From contig NZ_JAADJU010000001.1 in the NCBI RefSeq assembly GCF_012933545.1, forward strand, positions 434,001 to 498,000: a stretch of 64,000 bases of DNA, read 5' to 3'. The translations under genes were made by a program, and so were the position numbers. Source of the stretch: Rouxiella aceris (GTDB lineage: Bacteria; Pseudomonadota; Gammaproteobacteria; Enterobacterales; Enterobacteriaceae). The notes under the pieces are model-generated. The model saw only the letters and a list, made by a program, of their open reading frames with translations. It was not told where the DNA came from and did not search any database. Below, piece by piece: positions 17,006-24,337 of the stretch (positions are counted from its first letter, which is position 1; every line of letters begins with the position of its first letter).

Positions 17006-18412
17006 ATGCTAAGCGTTATCAGTTTTACTTGGTTTGATATTTTTATACTATCAATGATATTGTTACTACCTGTTTTTATGGGGTTTGTGACTCTATTTTT
17101 GTTGTTGAAATCCGCCAGTCATTCAGGGGCCAGATCCCTTTTCCTGTGGCTGGTTTCACCTCAAATTCTAGCCACATTAATTTTCTGGTCGGTGCTGGAT
17201 TTTTACAACATTGACCTATACGTTAACATAATTTTCATTGCTTCTGGAGCAATGCTGGTAGGTGTAATTATTAGCTACCTCTTCTTTAGAATAGGTACTT
17301 ATACCATTTCAGGAATATTATGCGGGCATATTATTTCCCTTGCATTATTTTTTATCACTATTAATAGCATCAGTCCAAATTTACTTAAAAAATTGCAGTT
17401 TGGACGAGATAGACACCAACTACTTAGTATAGGTCAGAGTAAGGGAAGCGAGAGTTTAAATCGGCGACTTGAGAATGTGAAGTTTCGTCAGAAAATGTTA
17501 GTTGAAGCTGTTAATAATTCAAATATGCCTGAAGCGACGTTTCGGGAATTACTGGCTAGAGGTGCTGATCCATTCCAGACATACGCCATTAACGGTTCTA
17601 TCTTTTCAACAGCGGTAAAGCATCATAATCTTAATGCGGTTCGCGTGTTTACCGAAAAGCTGGATGATGATAATAAACAGGGAAAAAGCAACCGAGACTT
17701 TCTGCGCGCGAAAAATCCGTTAGATCAGCCGTTCTATTTTTCAAGTAGACCTACAGAAGAAGAAAAAAAACAGTATATGGATACCGCGAAAATTATCCTC
17801 AATAAGATGCCTGAACTACTGAGTGATAAGGCTTACTACAGAATAATACCGAAAGCTAATGCAGAGCTTATTCAATTTTTATGGGACTACCATCCTCCTG
17901 AAAACCCTGTTTACCGTATTCAGGCAGAAGCGCTGCTGGGCATGGTGACGGTAGCGGATAAAATTGCCGCCACTCCAAGTATTCTTAAAGAGAAACCAGC
18001 CGCAGATTTCGCTGATTCGCTGTGGGAATACTTAGTTCAGTATGCTCCCCGCGCTGTGATCCAGTCCATACTAGAGAGAAATGTGGTGCAGTGGGCTGAT
18101 TATAAAGATAAAGAAGGGAATAACCCGGTGCTGGAACAAGCTATCTATCGAGCAGGAAAATATGCTGGTGACGATCCGCAAGTACTGACGCTCGTGATGC
18201 GCGACATACTAGCACAAGGTGCTGTCTGGTCGCCGTCGCAGCTTGCTCACGGATTTTATACCGAGGCGGAGGGGTCGCATGTGGTCAGTTCATTACATAG
18301 TGCGGGTATAACCTGTACACAGCTTCGGGAAGCTCTATCTAACTTTGTTGTTGGGGAGACCTTTGATTATGGGGAGCAACGAATCAAGGAGGTTTGTCAG
18401 GCGGGAAAATAA
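17006..18412 (+). CDS. Membrane protein with ankyrin-like C-terminal region
   Basis: A 468-residue protein with AAGGAG upstream of the ATG. Residues 1-130 contain four hydrophobic segments (about 8-36, 45-65, 70-92 and 98-122). The soluble C-terminal two thirds have helical repeats with an ankyrin flavour (TFRELLARGADPFQTYAINGS, VKHHNLNAVRVFTEKL, GNNPVLEQAIYRAG). I cannot name the family. Its place at the head of a colicin-immunity and PAAR-effector island makes an immunity or effector-associated role possible, but there is no direct evidence. Upstream is IS copy 1, so any former partner on that side is gone. Confidence 0.7.
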   Translation: MLSVISFTWFDIFILSMILLLPVFMGFVTLFLLLKSASHSGARSLFLWLVSPQILATLIFWSVLDFYNIDLYVNIIFIASGAMLVGVIISYLFFRIGTYTISGILCGHIISLALFFITINSISPNLLKKLQFGRDRHQLLSIGQSKGSESLNRRLENVKFRQKMLVEAVNNSNMPEATFRELLARGADPFQTYAINGSIFSTAVKHHNLNAVRVFTEKLDDDNKQGKSNRDFLRAKNPLDQPFYFSSRPTEEEKKQYMDTAKIILNKMPELLSDKAYYRIIPKANAELIQFLWDYHPPENPVYRIQAEALLGMVTVADKIAATPSILKEKPAADFADSLWEYLVQYAPRAVIQSILERNVVQWADYKDKEGNNPVLEQAIYRAGKYAGDDPQVLTLVMRDILAQGAVWSPSQLAHGFYTEAEGSHVVSSLHSAGITCTQLREALSNFVVGETFDYGEQRIKEVCQAGK

Positions 18413-18463
18413 CCCCCTGTGGGCATGCGACTAAGTGAGTAAACTCTCAATCAGAGGTGACTT

Positions 18464-18733
18464 ATGACAAAACCAGCATCAACCCGCAAAAAGCCCCGTA
18501 AGCAACACACGCCTGAATTTTGCATCGAGACCCTGAAGCTTGCAGAACGCATGGATGTTGCCGCTGCTGCCCAAGAAGTCAGCCTGTATGAATCACAGCT
18601 TTATGCCTGGCGCAGCAAGCTGAAGAATGCACATTCCTCTTCAGAACGTGAGCATCTTGGGTCGGTAGATCATAAAACTGGTGAACAATTGAAGCCTGCT
18701 GTAAAAGGCCGAAATATTAAACGTTATTTATGA
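18464..18733 (+). pseudogene. Chimera: IS3 OrfA fragment fused to the C-terminal tail of a colicin E3-type rRNase
   Basis: An 89-codon frame. The first 62 or so codons (MTKPASTRKKPRKQHTPEF, ESQLYAWRSKLKNAHSS) are an IS3-family OrfA N-terminus; an IS-like left end lies just upstream from about 18419. From about 18650 the frame changes identity: HLGSVDHKTGEQLK and GRNIKRYL match the last residues of the colicin E3/cloacin 16S rRNA-cleaving domain as I recall them (HLGSFDPKTGNQLK, KRNIKKYL). The rest of the toxin, with most catalytic residues, is missing. The matching immunity gene begins 7 bases after the stop. Confidence 0.75.
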
Positions 18734-18740
18734 GGCCAAA

Positions 18741-18998
18741 ATGGGATTGAAATTAAGACTGCAATGGTTCGATAAGTTAACAGAGTTGGGTGTAGGTAAG
18801 GAATATTCTATTGATTTTGGTGATGATGCCAGCATCATGACTGATGGCTTAGGCTTACCAACAAAAGATATTGTAAATAACGGATCTTTTGAGCTAAGAA
18901 GTGATTGGGTCATGCATTTGCAGCCTCATTTCACACATCGTATTAATTTATCTTCTTATGATTATTTCATTTCATTCGATTATAGAGATAAATGGTAA
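18741..18998 (+). CDS. Colicin E3/cloacin-type immunity protein
   Basis: An 85-residue protein, the same length as the colicin E3 immunity protein, with GAGG upstream of the ATG. It matches that family end to end as I recall it: MGLKL.L.WFDK at the start, EYS.DFGDD.S.M in the first third, KD.VNNG.F in the middle, W...LQP.F.H.I in the third quarter and YF.SFDYRD at the C-terminus. The known role is to bind and block the C-terminal rRNase of E3-type bacteriocins. Here only a toxin tail remains upstream, so it is an orphan that could protect against toxins of neighbours (inference). Confidence 0.88.
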   Translation: MGLKLRLQWFDKLTELGVGKEYSIDFGDDASIMTDGLGLPTKDIVNNGSFELRSDWVMHLQPHFTHRINLSSYDYFISFDYRDKW

Positions 18999-19085
18999 TA
19001 ATAGGGTGTGATGATAGTTTAAGTCTATCATGATGTTAGACAATCTTATCTTCAAAAGAAGAATGTAAAACTGCCCTGTCTTTCA

Positions 19086-19116
19086 AGGTGATGGCTCGCA
19101 GTGCGAACCATCACCT
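19086..19116 (+). terminator. Terminator hairpin after the immunity gene
   Basis: A 14-bp stem with one mismatch (AGGTGATGGCTCGC against GCGAACCATCACCT, loop AGT), followed shortly by AAAGTTTTTC. It would end transcription of the toxin-immunity unit. Confidence 0.6.
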
Positions 19117-19249
19117 GTCTAAAGTTTTTCTCTCTATTACTTGACGATTTGGTCCCCGTAGCGAGATTTACGCTGATATAGCTGTAGGTAGATTTCAGTA
19201 GATGAGAGTAGACAACGAGATGGAGTAACTAACTGATTTCATAAAGCAA

Positions 19250-19273
19250 AACGGACGTCAGTAGACGTCCGTT
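19250..19273. terminator. Perfect hairpin beside the tRNA-like repeat
   Basis: AACGGACGTC and GACGTCCGTT form a perfect 10-bp stem with loop AGTA. It sits in the same place relative to the tRNA-like sequence as the terminator at 23062 sits relative to the real tRNA-Phe gene. Confidence 0.5.
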
Positions 19274-19282
19274 ATATGTTAG

Positions 19283-19305
19283 TGGTGCCGGACTCGGAAT
19301 CGACC
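19283..19305 (-). repeat. Degenerate 3' end of tRNA-Phe, candidate attachment site
   Basis: TGGTGCCGGACTCGGAATCG matches the complement of the tRNA-Phe 3' end at 23092 (same orientation) apart from one missing C, and similarity fades after the T-arm. Direct repeats of a tRNA 3' end are the usual footprint of tyrosine-recombinase integration. No integrase gene remains between the two copies. Confidence 0.55.
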
Positions 19306-19736
19306 TTTCCATATTATATGTTTTATCTTCAAACAACATTTTCGCCTTCCTTTAAATGCTCCTCTTTGTAATGGTTTGCCGACTATTAAAACATGAGGTT
19401 TATTTTATATTTATGCCCATAAATAAGTCAGTAATATATTTTTGGTTTTTGCCAAGCAACTTAATTAACCATATCAGATATTGTGTATTTATTTGGTGTT
19501 TTTATTTGAAAAAAAGCTGTTATTTATAATCTACAGGCACCCAGTGTTTTTGATAAAAATAAATAATATAAGGTATCTATATAGATGAATAAGAGGAGTG
19601 AAAATAGCAGCGAAATAATATGAAATAAAGGCTATGACATTTTTTGAAATCACATACTGATAAAGTGCTTTTAAGTCAAATTGCAGATCGGTTAGTATTG
19701 CATCAACTAAACCGTATAAATGACAAGGACAAGGGA

Positions 19737-20039
19737 ATGGATCGTCAATACAACAATGGACTGCCCCCGGAACTGCTGACAACACTAAATCAATCCTCGT
19801 TTACAACGGAAGAACTGGCAGAGATAGATGATGAAGTGCGTGTGCTGGTTGCAGAACAGGAAACATCCCGTCGCCAGCATCCGATTATTGCTATTTACCG
19901 ACCGGCTGTAGCAGGGTGTCTGACCCGGAATGATGGCACGGGTGATGAAATTATCAGCACCCCACAGGGAAGCAGTACAATGATCGTCCGGGAAGGTATG
20001 CCGCAGCCGGATGATTTTCTGGTTATCCCCGGAGTGTAA
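19737..20039 (+). CDS. Small protein upstream of the PAAR effector
   Basis: A 100-residue protein; the ATG at 19737 is preferred (ACAAGG upstream), although the frame is open from 19644. It starts MDRQYNNGLPPELL, has an acidic middle (EELAEIDDEVRVLVAEQE) and ends SSTMIVREGMPQPDDFLVIPGV. It stops 3 bases before the PAAR effector start, so the two are co-translated. It does not look like a DcrB/Eag or DUF4123 chaperone; I do not recognise the family. An adaptor or chaperone role is inferred only from position. Confidence 0.6.
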   Translation: MDRQYNNGLPPELLTTLNQSSFTTEELAEIDDEVRVLVAEQETSRRQHPIIAIYRPAVAGCLTRNDGTGDEIISTPQGSSTMIVREGMPQPDDFLVIPGV

Positions 20040-20042
20040 CCA

Positions 20043-21647
20043 ATGGGATATCGCACAGAGAATTATGGACGCGGACAGGCTTTTGAAAATGATAAAACAA
20101 CGACCGGGGCAAGATGTATTGCCTCCATCGATGACAGCGAGTTTGATCGTCGTATAGTCCGGGTGGGAGATATGACCACACCTTGTCCGAAATGCGGGGA
20201 ACGGGGACGGATTATTAATGGCGAATCGCGGGTTGAGTTCTTCGGAAAAGCTGTGGCAATGGACCGCTCTGAGGTCAGTTGTGGCTGTCCTCGCGGCACA
20301 AATCGTGTCATAGCTCCGGCTGGCCAATGGATGGGAAAAGGCAGAGATCCCGTAGAGGTTGCAAGGGAAGAACATGCAGCCAGAGTAGTTGCAGAGCGAG
20401 AAGCAGAGGAAAAACGACGGGCAGATGAGCGAGAACAAAACCGGGTCTTTGCCAAATCCTGCCTTCGTGGTGAGGGCTGTAATGATGCCGGGGAAGAGCA
20501 GGAACCTCATACCAATTTTGCTTCAATGGCATTTTATCATGCTGTTCCTCCTGCCGATCCGGCATCAGATACTGATGTTCCACAACACGCCCAGACCGCC
20601 AAGAAAAAAAATCCTGTAGACGATATACCGAAACCGAAAAAGCGAAGTGCCCTGTATAAATGGCTAAACGGTAATCACGAGGAAATGGATTATCAGGCAG
20701 CAACAGCCGCCGCCACGAGTGCTGCTAATGCTCAAACGGTTGTTGAAGGTGCCAGTGTTCTTGGTCTGGTAGGCGGAAGCGCTATTACCTCAGGAACGTG
20801 GGCGGTAAAACTTGGTGAGATAGCGAGCGGCCTCGGAAGGATTGCAGCCAGCGGCCCCGGTGCTCCTATAGCAGCAGTTGTGATGGGGATGATGCCCGGA
20901 AGGCTCAATGACGGTGAGCAGGATTTTATTGACCGTATGCGTCTGGAGCAGATGCGTGAAGCGCCAAGCCGTGTGCGTTATACATGGGAACAAGATGCTA
21001 AAGGTAACCCGGTTCCTCATGGCTGTCACACTCCACCCGGTAAAGATATGGTGCGTGTGCGCAAAATGGAGTGGGACAGCAGCCGAAAAGCCTATACGTT
21101 CACCACAGAGGAAGATCCGCGTATAACGATCATCTGGACGCCAGACAGTTCAGGTGTCAATGTTCCTGCAAATACAGGCAACCAAAACCCGGTAAGGATA
21201 CCAAATCCGGTAGTTGTTGATCCGCTGCCGGAAAATACCAGCATTGAGGCCACAACCACTCCGGCACCGGAAGAAAAGAATTTTGCGGATTATATTCTTG
21301 TTCTGCCAATATCGGATATTCCGCCGATCTATATTTATTTAAGCAAAAGACCTGAAGACCCTATTTGGACCCAGAGAAGGAAAATCACCCAAGTTGAAAA
21401 TGCATACAATCATTGGAAAAAACATGGTTCTGAGTTTCCTGAGTTAACTAACTCTAAAGAGTATGTTGATGCTACTCATGACTTTGTTAATAATCCTCCA
21501 AAAGGGACTATGACAAAAACAAGAGATAACGGTGATATTTTGTTATATCATCCCGAAAGTAATACGTTGGGTATCAAATCTAAAGATGGTGCTCCAAGAA
21601 CGATGTTTAAACCAACTGACAAGATGGACTATTGGAATGATCAATAA
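20043..21647 (+). CDS. PAAR / S-type pyocin-domain T6SS effector with C-terminal toxin domain
   Basis: A 534-residue modular protein. Residues about 38-95 form a PAAR-like tip (VRVGDMTTPCPKCGERG, then SCGCPRGTNRV). Residues 103-135 are charged and helical, and 225-290 are Ala/Gly-rich and hydrophobic. Residues about 295-375 resemble the pyocin-S domain (RVRYTWEQDAKGNPVPHG). The last 100 or so residues are the variable toxin: HWKKHGSEFPEL, KTRDNGDILLYHP and RTMFKP, a pattern seen in RNase-like polymorphic toxin tails (low-confidence subclass). It would load on the T6SS spike and kill competitors. Its stop overlaps the start of a CPCC gene. Confidence 0.78.
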   Translation: MGYRTENYGRGQAFENDKTTTGARCIASIDDSEFDRRIVRVGDMTTPCPKCGERGRIINGESRVEFFGKAVAMDRSEVSCGCPRGTNRVIAPAGQWMGKGRDPVEVAREEHAARVVAEREAEEKRRADEREQNRVFAKSCLRGEGCNDAGEEQEPHTNFASMAFYHAVPPADPASDTDVPQHAQTAKKKNPVDDIPKPKKRSALYKWLNGNHEEMDYQAATAAATSAANAQTVVEGASVLGLVGGSAITSGTWAVKLGEIASGLGRIAASGPGAPIAAVVMGMMPGRLNDGEQDFIDRMRLEQMREAPSRVRYTWEQDAKGNPVPHGCHTPPGKDMVRVRKMEWDSSRKAYTFTTEEDPRITIIWTPDSSGVNVPANTGNQNPVRIPNPVVVDPLPENTSIEATTTPAPEEKNFADYILVLPISDIPPIYIYLSKRPEDPIWTQRRKITQVENAYNHWKKHGSEFPELTNSKEYVDATHDFVNNPPKGTMTKTRDNGDILLYHPESNTLGIKSKDGAPRTMFKPTDKMDYWNDQ

Positions 21648-21834
21648 TTACTATCCATGCCCGTGCTGCGGGAAAATGGTGTTTGAATCTGTAGGTGAAC
21701 ACGATATTTGTCCTAATTGTAATTGGGAAGATGATCCTTTTCAGTCTAGAAATCCAAACAGAAAAGGTGGGGCAAATAAGATGAGTCTCAATGAAGCTAA
21801 AGATGCCTATCGGCAAGGTAAATCAGTCATATAA
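21637..21834 (+). CDS. CPCC family cysteine-rich small protein
   Basis: A 65-residue protein whose ATG lies inside the effector's last codons, so translation is coupled. MINNYYPCPCCGKMVF and ICPNCNWEDDPFQSRNP give two CxxC pairs (CPCC and CPNC), a small zinc-ribbon of the Cys_rich_CPCC type. Such proteins occur next to polymorphic toxins. It could be the cognate immunity protein or a companion; sequence alone does not decide. A terminator-like hairpin follows. Confidence 0.75.
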   Translation: MINNYYPCPCCGKMVFESVGEHDICPNCNWEDDPFQSRNPNRKGGANKMSLNEAKDAYRQGKSVI

Positions 21835-21842
21835 AAGTTAGG

Positions 21843-21862
21843 GGGATCTTGCTGAAGATCCC
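21843..21862 (+). terminator. Hairpin after the CPCC gene
   Basis: GGGATCTT and AAGATCCC form a perfect 8-bp stem with loop GCTG, 9 bases after the stop codon. The T-run is short, so efficiency is uncertain. Confidence 0.45.
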
Positions 21863-21932
21863 TTACATTTCTATGAAAATGGCATTTCTTATTTTTCATA
21901 TAACCTGATGTTATTATAACAAATACTCCCAA

Positions 21933-22244
21933 ATGAAAAAAACGTATGTGATTTTAGGAACCGATTTTGAGCTTGAACTCATAAGTATATTTGACGAGCT
22001 ATCGACTATTGATTTTTCTCATGGTATAGAGTCACAAATAATGGTCTTAGATGAAGATTTATTACAATTATCATTTAAGTCTGGGATTATTGTTGATGTT
22101 GGTTGGTATCCAGCTTTTGAAACGACTGGCGAATTTATTATTAATCGAATAGCTAATGGTTGTTGGGATGCACCGGAGTCTAAATATAGTGTGGGATGGG
22201 ATAAAAATAGACTAATATCGAAAATTAGAAAAGCAATTGGCTGA
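21933..22244 (+). CDS. Hypothetical protein, immunity candidate
   Basis: A 103-residue acidic protein, MKKTYVILGTDFELELISIF at the start, GIIVDVGWYPAF in the middle and SVGWDKNRLISKIRKAIG at the end. No family is recognised. The size, the acidic character and the position after a PAAR effector and its CPCC partner fit an immunity protein, perhaps carried over from an earlier effector tail, since a second truncated CPCC gene follows it. The ribosome-binding site is weak. Confidence 0.6.
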   Translation: MKKTYVILGTDFELELISIFDELSTIDFSHGIESQIMVLDEDLLQLSFKSGIIVDVGWYPAFETTGEFIINRIANGCWDAPESKYSVGWDKNRLISKIRKAIG

Positions 22245-22248
22245 AATA

Positions 22249-22365
22249 ATGAATCGTTCAGTATATTTATGCCCTTGTTGCAGTAAATATGCTTTTTCGG
22301 AACATGGAAGTTATGAAATTTGCCCGCTTTGTAATTGGGAATATGATCATGTAGTCCCCTCCTGA
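22249..22365 (+). pseudogene. Second CPCC-family gene, truncated by IS copy 2
   Basis: Starting 4 bases after the previous stop, the frame reads MNRSVYLCPCCSKYAFSEHG then SYEICPLCNWEYDH and runs into the left end of the insertion element at 22350, ending at a TGA supplied by the element. It is a paralogue of the CPCC protein at 21637 (CPCC, 18-residue spacing, ICP.CNWE) lacking the C-terminal half. The remainder is not found beyond the element. Confidence 0.8.
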
Positions 22366-23000
22366 ATTTAGTCTTACTGCTTGTTAGAGTTCTCTGGTTA
22401 AAATACAACCAAAGGAGGCTCATCATGAAGAAAGCGCGTTTCACTGAAACTCAGATCCTGCGAGTTCTAAAAGAAGTTGAAGGGGGTCGGCATGTTAAGG
22501 ATATGTGCCGCGAAAACGGCGTGTCGGAAGCCAGCTATTACAACTGGAAATCTAAATACGGCGGTATGGAGTCCTCTGATATCAAACGAATGAAAGAGCT
22601 GGAAGAGGAAAACCGCCGATTAAAGCAGATGTATGCCTCCTTGAGCGGTTAAGTGCTGAAAGAGGCTATCCGGCATTTATACGCAGCGATAACGAACTAC
22701 CGTCTGAGTCAACTATTTTACACGGCGTGATACTCGATTCTATTCAGCCAGGCAGGCAGGCAGGCCAATGCAGAACGGATTTATTGAGCGATTTAACAAA
22801 ACGCTACGAACAGAAATACTCGATATGTATCTGTTCAGAACACAGTCAGAAGTCCGTGCGCTAACAGGAGACTGGCGCGCAGAATATAACGAAGAACGTC
22901 CGCATAGCTCACTGGGTGATACGCCTCCCGTTATCTATGCGAGGCAAAAACTGGCCGGAGATCCTCATTGGCGGTGGTACTAAAAACCGGAGGGACTACA
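22350..23000 (+). mobile_element. Internally deleted IS3-family element, copy 2 (651 bp)
   Basis: Ends TGTAGTCCC and GGGACTACA, same family as copy 1 but in the opposite orientation. OrfA starts intact at 22425 (MKKARFTETQILRVLKEVEG) and stops at 22652 after MYASLSG, where the internal deletion begins; OrfB resumes as its C-terminal third (22768-22983, NGFIERFNKTLRTEILDMY). A GGCA run before 22768 has extra units compared with copy 1. No target duplication is visible (flanks atca and aaga). A full-length relative would be needed to move it. Confidence 0.85.
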
Positions 23001-23061
23001 AAGAGAGCGTTGACGCAGTTTGCAGGGGGTAGATAAAAATCGCTAAACCCAAAATGCGAAA

Positions 23062-23080
23062 AACCCGCCATAAGCGGGTT
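23062..23080 (-). terminator. Terminator of tRNA-Phe
   Basis: ACCCGC/GCGGGT hairpin followed on the minus strand by a TTTTT run, 10-30 bases after the tRNA 3' end. Confidence 0.65.
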
Positions 23081-23091
23081 ATTCTGAATAA

Positions 23092-23167
23092 TGGTGCCCG
23101 GACTCGGAATCGAACCAAGGACACGGGGATTTTCAATCCCCTGCTCTACCGACTGAGCTATCCGGGC
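23092..23167 (-). tRNA. tRNA-Phe (GAA)
   Basis: A 76-base tRNA including an encoded CCA. The acceptor arms GCCCGGA/TCCGGGC pair perfectly, the D-arm contains AGCTCAGTCGGTAGAGC, the anticodon loop TTGAAAA gives anticodon GAA, and the T-loop is GGTTCGATTCC. It reads like the enterobacterial pheU/pheV gene. tRNA-Phe genes are frequent integration sites; a degenerate copy of the 3' end lies at 19283. Confidence 0.97.
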
Positions 23168-23421
23168 AACGGGGCGCATTAAACCGTATTGGCCCTGCGC
23201 CGTCAACGGCTTTTTTACAGAATGGCTACACCACAGGTTTGAATGATGTTTTTTAAAGCGAAATGACATCAGACTGCCTATTTGCTGTGCACTCCGCCCT
23301 GGGCTCACTCCTGCTGGTCCAACGATAGAAGCAGGACGGTGACCGCCCAAAGAGCCCTTTCATAGTGCCCATTGCTGTAACTCATTCATCCTGCGTGAAT
23401 ATTCAGCCAGATATCACACTA

Positions 23422-24315
23422 TTAACCTGTGGTCGTGGCTGCTGTCTGCGGGGTGGAAAAAAAGGCATTGAGCACGCTACCCACCAATTGCGGTTTGCCC
23501 GACAGATCTTCATTCCACGGCGCGGAATGGTCGGCGCCTGTAAACTCGACAACCTCGGCGCTCGGCAGCACGACTTTCAGTGCTAACAAGGCATTCTTCA
23601 GATAGTCAGGACTGCGGTCACCGCCCATTAGCAGTACCCGTTGTTGTACAGTGCCCAAGTCGTGCAGCCGGGTGTTCATGCTGGCCACTACGTTAAAGTC
23701 ATAACGCATGGCAGGAATCAACTCTTTAATCGACGTATAGTTATCCGTACGGCGCGCATTACCGCGCAACGCCAGTCCAGCTCCCAGACGCAACAACCAT
23801 TGCGGTAGGACGCGCATCCGTTTGGGGCCTAGCCCGACAATTCTGCCAGCCGTGACCAATGCGGCAGCCAGTCGGCCCTGGTCGACTTGAGCGTTGAATT
23901 GGTGAACCAGTTCGTGGGCCATGCCATCCAGATAAAAAGGCGGTTCAAACACGGCTGCGCGTTCCACCGGTAGCCCGCACCGCAGGCCCTCAAGCACGAT
24001 CATGGCACCCGAGCTAAGGCCAAACAAAAACTGCGCTCCGGTATCGGCAAGCAAGCAGCGCAGATCTTCAACATCGCGTTGGATCAAATGCGTGGCACTG
24101 TATGGACGAGGACTCATGCCACGCCCCCGCCTATCTGGTACGTGTACGGTAAACCGACTCGCCAAAGCGACTGCAAGCTGGCGATAGTTTTGCGCGGTGC
24201 CCATGGCGCCCTGTACCAGGACAATGCCTGGACCGTTGCCAAACGACTGATAACCAATCCGCGTGCCATCCGCCGAGATCGCTATTTTTACTACAGGTAA
24301 ATGTTCCGTTGTCAT
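23422..24315 (-). CDS. Alpha/beta hydrolase
   Basis: A 297-residue alpha/beta hydrolase with GAGG upstream. It shows the oxyanion region LVQGAMG (about 33-39), the nucleophile elbow GLSSG with Ser101, and the acid/His end LLMGGDRSP and GADHSAPW. No signal peptide. It is GC-rich compared with the flanking island. It lies 22 bases downstream of the SDR gene on the same strand, so the two form an operon controlled from the divergent promoter region near 25.3 kb. The substrate is unknown. Confidence 0.82.
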   Translation of the reverse strand: MTTEHLPVVKIAISADGTRIGYQSFGNGPGIVLVQGAMGTAQNYRQLAVALASRFTVHVPDRRGRGMSPRPYSATHLIQRDVEDLRCLLADTGAQFLFGLSSGAMIVLEGLRCGLPVERAAVFEPPFYLDGMAHELVHQFNAQVDQGRLAAALVTAGRIVGLGPKRMRVLPQWLLRLGAGLALRGNARRTDNYTSIKELIPAMRYDFNVVASMNTRLHDLGTVQQRVLLMGGDRSPDYLKNALLALKVVLPSAEVVEFTGADHSAPWNEDLSGKPQLVGSVLNAFFSTPQTAATTTG

Positions 24316-24337
24316 CCCGTCGATCCTCAGCGCTCCA

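Larger units (their letters stand above)
18999..19736. other. Intergenic region with terminator, AGTAGA repeats and tRNA-Phe-like end
   Basis: About 740 bases between the orphan immunity gene and the effector operon. It contains a strong hairpin at 19086, a cluster of AGTAGA-type repeats at about 19190-19212, a second hairpin at 19250, a degenerate copy of the tRNA-Phe 3' end at 19283, then AT-rich DNA that probably holds the effector promoter. No coding frame is convincing. Confidence 0.5.

Noticed and set aside
19785..20510. 241-codon minus-strand frame opposite the PAAR effector
   Set aside because: It is the antisense shadow of the effector and its partner, whose frames carry clear domains and ribosome-binding sites.
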